Of a stretch of DNA of 64,000 nucleotides, positions 8,863-21,025 are shown piece after piece. Position 1 is the first letter of the stretch. The number at the start of each line of letters is the position of its first letter. The position numbers were made by a program, and so were the translations under genes. The notes under the pieces are model-generated. The model made no database searches. It saw only the letters and a program-made list of their open reading frames with translations, and had not been told where the DNA came from. The stretch comes from Glossina fuscipes (taxonomy: Eukaryota; Arthropoda; Insecta; Diptera; Glossinidae): NCBI RefSeq assembly GCF_014805625.2, contig NW_024003346.1, positions 27,944 through 91,943 of the forward strand. The letters run 5' to 3'.

Positions 8863-11800
8863 ATAGTTTTCAATCAGTACTCACTTGTCGTTGCTGTTTG
8901 TGCTGCTCAAATGCGTATTTTTTTTGTTTTACTTAGTTAATTTGCATTAAGTTTCTGGTGAAAATACAAACAATATACAAATATTCTCTTGCAATGCCAA
9001 CGATTCCAATAAATTTTTATTTTATTTTTTATATATTTTTTGCAATAACTCCAAACTTTCCTTACTCAAAAGCAGTAAACTTACCAAGTATGTAAATACA
9101 AGTAAAAAAAGTTGAAAATTTCGCTTCAATTAAATATTTTGACCATTTAGCTTTAAAATGTTGCAATTGCAATTCGGAAGATGATGGCTTAAATTGTACC
9201 ACGAATTTGAAATACTTGTCGCCAACATTATGTAAAACGAGTTACGACAGCTATTATACGAAAATCGGTAAGTCGTTTATTGAAACAAAAAAAAAGCAGT
9301 AAAAGAAAAAAAAAATTTTTAATTACAGTTAAGTTAACGTGTCTTAAATTCAATACTCAAAGACAATCAGTTGATAAGATACCTATGCACTTATAAATAA
9401 AACTTGATAAACACATTTCGTGATATTAGGTAATCTAAAAAGTAATCGACATATCTGTCACTATATTTAGTTACTTACGAGGAAAAATAAGTTATTTGCA
9501 CTTTAGACATTAACTTATTTTGCATAACAATTTTTAAATCGTTATCATGGTTTTTTTTCTTGTTTTTCGTTTCCGTTCGTTAGTGCAGTGGTTTTCGACC
9601 AAATTCCTTGCGGTACTCGCATTTACATTAACCCTTATTGGCAATCGAATGCACGCCTTTTTTTTGTTTGGCCGTAGCAAGCAACCTAATGCGAGTAACT
9701 GTCGCGAGATTTTGTTAGTTTCTTTAGTTCTTTTTAGTTTTTCATGATAAAACCACAACTAACAGCAGACTAAGCTAGCTTTGACAAATACAAACTTTTT
9801 ACCGATTTCAGATATTCATGTGTAGGTACCCTTTTTTCGATTATTCCCAATCATTGCTTTGTTGTAAAGTATTGTCACACGCACTTCTCTTTATGTAGAT
9901 TTCAGTATATAAGAACTATGAATTTTCTCTAAATAATATTTTCTGTCATTTTATTTATTTTTTCCATTTTTTCTGTCGCTCTTCTCAACATGGGTTTTCT
10001 AGAACAAAAGCAAGCATTTTTGTTGTTTCGCAACTACCAAGGCATTTTGTTACTTATCTTTTTTTTTAATTTACTGGTTTTCGATGAGAGAGACCCTGCT
10101 TGAGCACCGCCTGTGAGGACTTTTGCCCGTTCCGTGGTACTGGGGTAAGCTCAGCTGCACCAGGCTTTGATTCACAAGAATTTTTTCTCTTGATATTTTT
10201 CTTTAAATGTTTTAGTGTTCAGAAGCTTTCTCTTTATTTATTAATTTTTCAACTTCGCCTACGATCAGCATCAAAAATGCTATTCGCTTTGCCAGTTCAA
10301 AGCGTACTACTCCTTTTAATGAAAAAAAATGAAAAATGTTACGAAAAATTGTGCTGTTTGTCGTTTTTGTTTAATTGTCCGTGTACTGGTAAGCAATTAC
10401 GTTAAAAAAAAGCAATCTTCTTGATCGCTTAAAATTTTGCCATGTCTATGGCTTGTCATCCTGTTTAAGGGATTATTTATGTCAATGAAAGAAAAAGATT
10501 GTTTAAAAAATATACAGCAGTCTATCCTCTCAAGTAATCATTAAATAAATCTCTTTTTTTAAATTAAAAATCCATATTGAATTAAACAAACATTCGGCAG
10601 GGGCCGAATTTACCTCGCATGCCCACCACAATGCTTTCCGTATTCTACTCATTAAGTTCTTTTGTTTGGTACCCATATCGCTTGTATCATTAAGAAAAAA
10701 TTAATCCACCACATCGCGGTGTCTACCGCCTTCATTTTAGAATTAACCCATTTTTAGGCAGATAATATATCTTCGTTTGAAGAATGTGCAAAATAGTTTT
10801 AAACATTCCGTTTGGATTGTCATTATGATAAATAAGCGTAAGACCTCAAAAAAATTAATCGAATAAGATTTAAGCAATTGTAGCTTTCCGTGGGCATGGC
10901 TAATTTTTCGATTTTTCTTCTTCTACTGATAATTTAAAAAGGATAACATTCACATTTAAGTTATTTGTAATTTTTATATTATTTCATTTATTTCATATAT
11001 TAATTTTTGCTGTATTCGATTTTTTAATTTTCAATTTTCTTAAATATTTTGTATGTTTAAGCATAAAATTTATACAAAGTGCAATAATAATGGAAATTTA
11101 GCTTTTACAGCGGCCTATAAATAAAATTATATTAACAATATCGAGCAAAAAAAAATCAAAATGATTGATAATAAATAAGACGCAATGATTTATTTATTCA
11201 TTTTTTAATTGCCAAACGAAGCGGTTTTAATTCTATACGGAACCGAAATATTAAAATTAAACAAATTTTATAATAAATTTAACAAAATGAATAATAATTT
11301 AACAAAACGGGCTGAATTTTAAGAAACTACTTTCTCCTTCGTTTTTTAATATTAACTAATAAATAATTAACTTTTAATTGACAAATAAAAAAATTGTACA
11401 GATACAAATTCAACAATTCATTTAAGATTTACCGCTATCTTCCTGTTTCTTTTTACACAAGAAATGCGAACTAAATAATCCGGTGGCGCATGTTGTTACA
11501 AGGATGTATTTTAGTGAAGAGCAAATACCAAGCCAATTTTATGTGCAAAGCCAATTTTATGTGCGTCATTTTGATTTGCTTTTCGGCAAAACGCGGAGCT
11601 CTCTTAACTTCACTGCAACACTGGCTCTTGACTTGTTTGTAAGAAATGGTTTTTTAACTATAAAGTATAAATGTATAAAAAAGAAAATACGCGAACATAA
11701 GGAAAACCTTACTTAATATTTAGAGCGAACAACAAAAGAATAATGAAACAAAAATATTTTTCTGAACTAAGGAACGAAATACTCGCAGACTTTTAGTTAT

Positions 11801-12393
11801 AACCTGTTGTTAGGGTTATTTAGTTTTTCTTCTTTTTTTTTGCCATTTCCAAATTCTTGAATAAACAAAAAGCTCTAAATTATAAAAAAATATCTTAACT
11901 AACGCTTATACCAAAATTTCTTCCTCCATATAATTCTTATTTATATGATTCAGGGGCGCAGATAATATTGTAAGGATTGATTTTCATTTTCAATTGTTTT
12001 GTTTATAAAAAGTTCTTAATATTTCCGCATTCCCGCGGTTTTTTGGATAAATAAAAAAGAAGAAGTTTATGCATTTGCAATTTTGTTTTCCATTCTTTTT
12101 TTCTTACGGAATTTCGTTTTGTGTTTTTGTTTTCAGGACAATGTATATATTATCTATTAATTATAATAATAATTATATGGAAACTTAGTGAATGAAAGAT
12201 ACTGAGTGTGTAAATGAAAAAGTTTAATTGCAAAAATTATTTGTTATAGAAAAATTACAATAGAAACAAAAAACTGAAAATTTATGTATATTTGGTTTTC
12301 GTTTTTTTTCGCTAATTGTTTGGTTTATATATATATATATATTCGTAAAAAAAAGAACAGTGTTTATGAGAAAAATATTGAAAATAGTTCAAC
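8863..12393. other. AT-rich intergenic DNA, no gene recognised
   Basis: Short frames only, for example around 9547-9747 and 11483-11716, with no recognisable domain and homopolymer-rich translations. The segment 10600-10740 is less AT-rich and may be a transposon scrap. The last few hundred bases before 12394 are the likely 3' UTR and downstream region of Slmap. Confidence 0.5.
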
Positions 12394-15300
12394 TCAAAAA
12401 TATATATGTAGAAAATATACCAAAAGTGCAACAACAACAGCTCCATAAGGTAATATATATATTAAATTGTTTTTGGGGTGGCTAGCTTTGCTTTTCAGAG
12501 CTACAAGTTCACGCTGCAATTGTACATTTTGCTCTTCCTGTTTTTCCAAACGTTCTTTATATGCTATAAGCTCTTCTTCACGTTCCAAGGCGTCCTCATT
12601 AAAGCATTCAATATCGTTCTTAATATCTTGAGCGTGAAGATCGGAATTGCACTCATTTAATTCATAGTATACATCACGGCTATTAGACTCCCTAAGAGGT
12701 GATAATTCTTTAGTAATTGCAGGCAATGTCATCGCAGACTTCGACGACACCTTCTCTTCCATTTCCTGGGTGGCAGTTTTGTTTTTATTAATGTTATTTC
12801 CATTAATGACTTCTTCTAAAGCTCTTTTATCTTCTTTCAGAGAAACCACACAATTATTAAGGTCAGCCATTTTTTTTTTTAGATCGTCACACTCGACTTG
12901 CATCATTTCCAAAGTATGTTGCGCTTCGGATTCAGCGTTCTGCAATTTATCATTTAAACATTCTACCTGTTCTTTGTATTCCCGTAATTCTTCTTCCAAT
13001 AAATGTTTATTTTTACCGTTCGACTTTTCGTTATCGTTGGTTTTTGTTGTACCTGGCGTGGAAATAAAACTGTTTGTGGTTAAAGCACCGCAAGAACTTA
13101 AGTCGTCTCCTATTTCAGACACATTTTCGTAATCCACAGGGCTGCTACGATCTGAATCTACCTTAACATTATCACATTGTTTTACCTTAAATGCGGGCGT
13201 TGAAATTAGTTTATCTTTGCACTGTCTTTCCGTTACTCTTTCTTCTTGCTGTTCTTTGACACTGTCCCATATTTCATTGTAGGCTTCTCGCAACATGTTT
13301 ACACTAGATTTTAATAAATTATAGCTATTATTTTTCTTGGAAAGCACCTTAATGGTTTTGCCGTTGCGTTTTATAATGAACTCATTATTGGCTGCACCCT
13401 CCTCATCAGAATAATCTTCACTATCACCTCCACGAGTATCCTGCGATTCATCAGCACTGCAGCTAATAGCACCAGTTTCTAACAGCTTGACACGATTTGT
13501 TTCGTTTTCTATTTCGGCCTCTAAGCGTTTTAAATTTTTTTGTACGATTTTCAATTTCTTAGCAAAATTGGTACATTTTACGTTAATTACTTTCGCTTCG
13601 TCAGTAACGGGACCAATTTCGCCTATGTTAGAACTTTTATATTTCTTGGTCGTTTCAGCTTGGTCTTCATCACTTGAGTCATCACTCGTTGTATTGTTCT
13701 CATTGCATATCGCTTTAAAAATATTTAAAGAGCCTTCCTTTTTATTAATATCAGAATTCTGTAACCATTTCATTATTGTTGGTTCTTTAACACGTTTCGG
13801 TGGTGGCTTTTTGCATGCAGAAGCTGAGAATCTGGTATGTTTCATTCTTGAAATCTTTTGAAATTTACTCTAAAAGTAGAAAAGAGATTAATTGATAGCT
13901 TTGGAAATCGTTCTTAAGTTTAAAATTAAACAAGGAAGTTATGCTTACTTCATTAAGCGAGCTATGTTTATTCCCACAATGCCAAGCAAATATATAAAAA
14001 TTTCAATTTTTATAGCCTGCATCATTTATGGTATGAATGTGTTAACTTTTTGTGGATATATCTAAAACTCGGAGGGAGTTAAGACTGAACTTTTATTGTA
14101 CCGATCGATTCGGAGCATCTTCTGAATGAATTCATATTTTTCTTTCTGTATGTCAGTCTGCTATTCGTCAATGTCCATCCGTAATTGTTATGTTCAGTCT
14201 ACATACAGTTTTGAAATAATTTAACGAAATTTGATATACTGTTGCATTTTGGATGAAGAACGCTATCCAAAACAAACGTTCTATCGTGCCGTCTTTATTC
14301 TCCATATGACGTGCTATCGGAAGACCTTTTATGAAAAATATGCATAATACATAATTCAATATTTCTCGATAAAACCTATAGAAAATAGTACTCAACATAC
14401 AAGATAAATTTGGAGAAATTAGATCGCAGGGCATTTTCTAAATCCGTTACCACATGACCGTTGCTAAAAATAGTAATTCTTTATACGACAAAATCGAACT
14501 TTTAAAATTTTATAGTGGAAACAATCCCAGAATAGTAATTTCCCATATAAATTTACCGCGGTAAATTTGAGCCATATAAATACATAAAATAGCCCCTTCG
14601 CTTGCCAGCACCTCTTGAAAAGTAAGTAAGCATTTAGGAGCTGATGGTGAAGTATCGCATTATGCGAGCTGATGGTGAAGTATTGCATTATGCGAACTGA
14701 TGTACCGTACTTCATGCTTTCATGTTTTTACTTCTTTGTTTACTGAAGATGTCCCAATTGATTTGTCGAGGATTTCTTGCAAAAAGAATTGTATATTTCG
14801 TTGCAACTAATTTTGAATAGCACTCAAATTGTGAATAGCATGCCTAACAATCGGTAGTTCTTTCCTTTAATGTTTAATTTATCAACATACAGAATTTATG
14901 TTTTCCTGACTCCGCTTTTTAAAGTACTTACCAAACTTGCTTCATCTACACCATTCATATCGTCATCGGATGTAAATGCAGATTTTGTCAGTCCAACATT
15001 ATTTTCGTTCTTTTTAGGTACATCACCTTTACCATCATACTCAGGACTGCTATCTCTTTCATCATTTATTCCAATGTCATCGTCTTCATCATTGTCGACG
15101 TCGTCGTCTTCACCCATATTAGCAATGGCAGCATCTAGTTTGTCAATAGCCTGCTTTTCAAGCAATTTTTCCTCAGTTTCAATCAATTCGGCACGTTTCA
15201 TTAAAAGTTCGGATATTTTACGTTTTAATTCTCCACATTCCAGTTCACGTTCACGTAACTTTTCGCTAAGTTCAACTATGCGCTGTTCTTCACGTTCTTT

Positions 15301-17737
15301 AGCCTCTTGCTGTTGTCGCATCGTAGCTTCTCGGTAGTCACTGTACTCTCTCTCTAGGTGCGTTAAACGACTATTTACATCTTGCAATATTTGTTTCGAA
15401 TTCATGATTTGGTCGCGTAACAATGAGCATTCATTATTCGATTGCGTGTAAGCAGTTTCCATTTTAGCAAACATTTGCATTGCATCGCAACGTTCTTGGT
15501 AAACTTTACGTAAGGCTTCTTTGGCAGAGTGCTGATATGAATTCTTATCTTCCAAAAGTTTAAGAATCTTTAAAAAAATAGGCGAAAATTTCAAATAAAT
15601 TAAAAGAAAAAAGTAAAAAAAGTTTATTTCGCTCTTAGGCCGGACCTCACTTCCCATTTGTCTTAAACAGTTTTTCTTGAACATAGAACGCTTTTACTTT
15701 GAAACTTCAAGCACAGTCTAAGTTAATATTTATGCTACATATCAAATGCATTAAATTTTCCCCCATACTTGTATTAATAGTCTTTAATTAAGCGGCATTT
15801 CCATGTTACATCATTGTTTCAATTTATCCCAAATTTTAAATCATTTTTCACTTTTATTTCAAAATGTTGCCTTTTGTCCATTTCAATCTTGATTGCAAAA
15901 AAAATCGGACGGACCACAAATTCTCAAGGATGGTTGGATACAATAATACAATAACGTTTACCTCGTTTCTTAAAACATTTTCGGGTATATTCTTCTCCAT
16001 AATTTGCAGCTTCTTCTCCAATGAATGAATACGATGCAAGAGTTGATCTTCTGTTATCATAGCCTGCCAACATAAAGCTGAATTCTTCCGTGTAGCATCT
16101 AGCACGTTTTGTATGCTGCATAGTTTCGAAGTTAGCAATTTTTCTCGTTGTGATGTCTCCTGGACGTACAAATTTAAACGATGCAATTCATCAAAACTAA
16201 TGCGCCCTTCTCCCGTGTGTTGATTTCGATGCGCCGATCCATCAATTGATATGGCTTCTCGTCCATCCGGTAAGTAAAGTTTGACGCAGGCTATAATGCA
16301 ACCGTGAACTTCCTTACGAGAATTCTCCAGTACGTCGACGCCAAATTTGACGACATCCCCAAAGTGCAACTCAGCTTCGGATTCGCCTAATTTGTTATCA
16401 TTTATGAAGGTACCGTTAGAAGATTTAGTATCCTTGACCCAGAATTTGCCATCCGGTGTATACCAAATGACCGCATGTTTACGTGACAAGACTTTACAAT
16501 CAAATATGGCGTTATTTTCGGCTGCCTTGCTCTTAGCTATTAAACGTCCAACCATGCACTCCACATTTGATGTCAGGCTGATGGTACGCGTCTGAAATGG
16601 ATGAGAATTAGCTTCACAAATAAGTACAATTCTGGCTTGTCCATTTGTATCTGGTGACATCGGTGCTCCTGGAGACATTATGTTAACATCGGTTACATTA
16701 GTGTCATTTTTCGCCTGACTTTCTAATAAACCAAATGATGCATTTAATTGTTTGGCAGTTTTGTGGAGACCCGCTGCTACGTTCACACTTAATGCTGCCC
16801 CTATGCCCAATTGATTTAGAAGACTTGACTGCAGCCCAGCTGCTGCCGCTAAGTTACCAGTATTAGCTGCATTCATAACTGATTGTAAAGCACTATTTAA
16901 TACCTCTGGCGTTATGGTAGGACCGCCGCTAAATGGATCGGTGGATTGTGTTCCTGTGGCGGGCATGCTTAACTTTCCTGAACTTGAAGCTAGTAAAGTA
17001 TTTGTATTTGAAAACGAAGTCCCCTCGATACCTTCAAGTACACCCAAACTGTTACGAGCAGTTGGTATGTTCCTGGTTGCGATTTCTTCTAGCGTGCTTC
17101 CTGCATCACTCTCACTATAAGTCCGAGTCTCAGGCATTTCCTCGTTGAAGAATGCTGACTCCTTTATATTTTCCGACATGATTTTTAAGGTATTGTAATC
17201 AAGCACATACTTGTCGAGATTGTTGTCGTCCTTGGTTGAGGTACCGATTGATGTCCTGGGGACCTGCTTGGTTTTATCATTAATTTGATTTTCAGTTTTT
17301 ATAATTTCGCTTTTGATCTGTTCGTCTGACAATTTTTGTCCTTCTTTTTCATCGCTTATATTTTCATTAACAATTCTTGTTACTTTTTCGAGTTCAGGGA
17401 GTGCTGACACCGTTGTGGGTGCAGTAATCCCTTTCGTTACATCGCCTGGAGTTGTAGGTTTTATAACGTTTGTCACTGCTATGGTTTCCGTTTTTGATGT
17501 TGTTGTGGCAGCTGTTGTCGTTGTAGAAGCTGTAGTCTCCGCCGTTGTTGTTGACAAAGCAATAGCGGCAGTTGTTGGTAACGTACACGTTGTCGCCGTT
17601 GATAGCGTTGTCGATGGGGTAGCTGTTGCAATTGTAGTTGTAGTTGCGTTTGGTAGTAAAGGGGCTGCACTGTTATCGCCTGTAGATTTATGTTCATCTT
17701 CGCTACTATTTTGCCATTCGTTGCTGACTAAAACCAT
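12394..17737 (-). CDS. Slmap: Slmap: FHA-domain, tail-anchored STRIPAK subunit
   Basis: Three exons on the minus strand: 17737-15962, 15567-14932 and 13869-12394. All junctions are GT-AG in phase 0 and give about 1295 residues. The N-terminus is threonine/alanine/serine-rich low complexity (residues about 25-95). An FHA domain follows at about 370-480, with VGR, SRKHA and SSNGTFIN phosphopeptide-binding motifs. Long coiled coils fill exons 2 and 3. The last 25 residues form one hydrophobic helix (ILPYGAVVVALLVYFLHIYF), a tail anchor. SLMAP recruits STRIPAK-PP2A to autophosphorylated Hippo/MST through its FHA domain and so restrains Hippo signalling; this is family knowledge. The match across the first junction (LLHRIHSLEKKLQ, then KEALRKVYQ) follows the mammalian order. 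A 5' non-coding exon farther upstream is possible. Confidence 0.93.
14638..14693. repeat. 28-bp tandem duplication in Slmap intron 2
   Basis: Two adjacent copies (14638-14665 and 14666-14693) beginning GAGCTGATGGTGAAGTAT differ at one base. They lie in the 1062-bp second intron (13870-14931). Confidence 0.9.
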
Positions 17738-19640
17738 AACTATGGAAATTAAAATATAAGCAGAATTATTTCTAATACAATGGAGTATACAGGAACTAAT
17801 AAAATAGCATTAAGTTTTTACTGACTGAAACTTGACGTGCTTGTGGCTGATTAAGATTTTCGTTTCGATAAAGCAAGTTTAGAGTTCTTCCAAAATGCTA
17901 TAGTATTTAAAACATTGCTGTTGCCAATGTATTACATTCAATGCATAATAATAATAATAATAGTTTACAAAATAAAGAAAAATGCCTAGAAGAGAATAAT
18001 TAAGAAATTTTATATCCTTGTCCAAAATATTTTATGTTTTTACTCGGCTTGTTGCTTATCTCGGGCTTTAGCATTGGATGCTTATGCTAATCGTCCCTAA
18101 TTTTTGTTATCTTTTGCGGTTACTCAAACCCAGGTTGTATCTTTATTAAAAGCGTCCGCGAACTCCCACACTGATAATGCGATGTGTTCTCAGGAAGTCC
18201 ATTGAAGTTCGGGAAACCAAATTTGTATGTGTGAGAAAGCATGGTCTACGAAGATAGGACGATAGGATTTTTCGTAACCACCTCGAGAGAACAATTTACT
18301 TGGCCTGTAAACACTGCAGTAGGTCATTTCTTGCTAATTGTTAGCTATTTAACAAACAGCAATTACAACGAAGATGTTGTGTGTCTATCTTTACCTATCA
18401 ACATTTCAAAATCTGAATTTACTTGCAATTCCTAAGCGAGACCAAAAACTTTCCGATATTTTATGGATGAAACGCACATGTTTTTTTGTGGTGCCCATAA
18501 TAAAGAACACCTTTGTTTGTGTGATGAACATCCGCGCATTTCATCAGACCAAGAAAAGGCTCTTATTTCGCCTATAAAGTCAGTGTTGGTTAAGTTTGTA
18601 TTTCACTGACGATGCGACAATACTCTACGAATTTCATACACAACTTTCTTAAACATTTATTCGTAAAATATGTTTTTCAATCGTAAATTTTTAATGAATA
18701 TTTGTCTATCATATTACGGCAAATTTACATATAAACGGGTCCGTGCATAATCCTAACAATCTTCGAAAAACTAAAAAAAAATTAATTATATAAAATATGA
18801 GGTCAATAACTTTAGATTCGTATGCGTTTTCAAACCAACAAAGATTGAACAATAAATTCTCATAGCGAAGCACATTCAATTAAATAAATAAATAAAATAC
18901 GATATAAGTCACAGCAATATACCCATGAAAGTGAGCAAGAAAAAAGCCCTGGTCAGAACGTATGTACCAGAAGTTTTTGAACAATTTAATAAAACGGCAT
19001 TTAAAAATAAACGAAAAATATGGTATCGACCGAAAAGCAACAAATGTAAATCGTCTGCGGAATTATTATTAAACTAGCCGTTCCCGTTTACAATTCATAT
19101 GAAAAAAAACACAAAAACATTTGTGTCTGATGAATTTGGCAATAGTTCTGACTCAAAAAAGTAAAAACCAAAACAAGGAAGAACATTATAGTCGGGCAAG
19201 GACGCCATTAAATACCCTATCTCATTGTAATATTGTCTATCACAATTCTTATTGATATTATAGAACACAAAAATGACGTCTTCTTTCGCAGAATTCAAAA
19301 ATAGGCGTAGATGGTCGAAATTTTGTAAAGTTATTTTTGGTGTGAAATTACTAATAGGGGGCAATTTTCATCCCCACATATTAAAACTTAAACTTTTTGC
19401 CTTACAAAGGACCAACTTTGGTGAAAATTCTTATTAGGGTAACATCAAAAAAATATACAATTTTCATTACAAAGCATTGAAAATTATACCATTTTGTCGC
19501 ATGAATTTCAGTTTTCGCTACATGGGAGGAAGTTCAAGAATTGCGCGAGCCGAACCAAAGTTGTCGTACCAGTTTAGAAGGCCCAAACACTACTACTTAA
19601 TCTCTTCGGCTGAAAAATTTTGAAAGTTACGATTTTTTCC
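17738..19640. other. Upstream region of Slmap, no gene recognised
   Basis: No coding sequence recognised. The first few hundred bases should hold the Slmap promoter and 5' UTR. An AAT/TAA microsatellite lies at about 17947-17962. Confidence 0.45.
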
Positions 19641-19905
19641 TATATCACGGCTTTTTAGAATAGATCGTTATATGGGGAGAGGACAAAAAGATAGACCGAT
19701 CCGAACCATTTTCAATAGCGTTCCCTTGGGTGAAAACATGTCACTGTACCCAATTTCATCTCAAGATTGAACACACATTTAGATAGACAGGCGGACAGAC
19801 GGGCCTAGATCGACTCTAAATCGATCGGTAAAATAAAAGGTTAATCCATTTCACATCCTTCTGCGTGTTACATACGTCCGCACTACTTAATACACCTTGT
19901 ACCAC
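19640..19905. repeat. Degraded dispersed fly repeat
   Basis: Holds phrases familiar from dispersed repeats of brachyceran genomes: CCGATCCGAACCATTTTCAA, then GACAGGCGGACAGACGGGC, then TAGATCGACTC and a CTTCTGCGTGTTACATAC-type end. Assignment is by memory of such phrases; the element class is not determined. Confidence 0.5.
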
Positions 19906-20684
19906 AAGTGACACGGATGCAACACCAAAAGCTTTGAAATTGATGTAAATGATAATGCTGTGCCATGTCAGTAGCATATATATAGATCATGACTATAATT
20001 GGTAAAAGGAAAAATTCTTACTAATTATTCTACTGTCCATCTCTGTTCAACATACCAAAAAAAAAAAAAAAAAAAAAATTATTTTACTGTCAATTATATT
20101 CAGAACATATTCCAAACGAACCAAACATCACAGGCAAAATAAAATAGTAATATTACGCTTTAAAATGAAACCTTCGTCAATAGGAAATCTTCCAGAACCG
20201 TACACATGTTCTTTTGATTAACCGTGTTAATGCCTCGGCTTTTGAAGTTCTCTGCTTAGAAAGATCTTTAATAAATCCATCTTTACTGTAAATAGTGAAT
20301 AACTAACAAAATTCTCTCAGCAATAAAAATTGCCTCATAAAATCAATTATCTTCCAATTTTTAAAGCCTCTTTTGCTTAAGCGAATTTATGAAACGCTCA
20401 CAAATGATCAAAATGGACTAACATTTCATCATACAAATCGACACAGGATAAATTTCTGACACGATTTATGCACGTATATCTATGTTCTTTGATATACAAC
20501 CTTTGAGGTCGCAATTATCTTAAAATATGTTCATGAACTTTGGTACGCAGACTTGTTTAAGCCTAAGAACCGCTGCTATTGAGTATCGACTTTTGATGCC
20601 CTCTTTCATATAAACGCCCTTCCAAAAACTAAATATTTATGTGAAAACAAGTTCTAACACTAGGTATGGTGGTAATTGATCAAC

Positions 20685-21025
20685 GGCGCCGTGGAAACCT
20701 TATGGTAAAAGCGAGCGCAATTTCCCCTTTTTTGAACACAAATTGATGAGCCCTGACTGCTTGGGTGCGGCCCTTCGGGGAGTAGTCGTGGTGGTTGTGG
20801 TTGGCAGTTCCAAGCCAAAGTGGAACAATCGAGTGCAGCTAGGCCTCACCACTGACCAGAGTGGGGTTTATTGATCCATACGCAATAAACCGTTCTGGAC
20901 TCTGGTGCTGTTTAGGCCCCTACTCTGTGGGGATTGTCTAACTCTCCAGGGGGCGTAGTACGCTTAAAAGTGGCTTGGGCCATCGTGGGGTTAAGCCTTT
21001 CAGGCAGAAACCCACGTTAAACCCT
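20685..21025. repeat. GC-rich island, probable transposon fragment
   Basis: About 340 bp of markedly higher GC content in very AT-rich surroundings, without an open frame. Segments such as GGTGCGGCCCTTCGGGGAGT and CTCCAGGGGGCGTAGTACGC look structured. The sharp composition change suggests an inserted element, perhaps the 5' untranslated part of a LINE. I cannot name it. Confidence 0.4.

Noticed and set aside
17313..17759. 148-codon plus-strand frame
   Set aside because: Antisense of the Slmap threonine-rich region; valine-rich low complexity produced by the repeated ACN codons.
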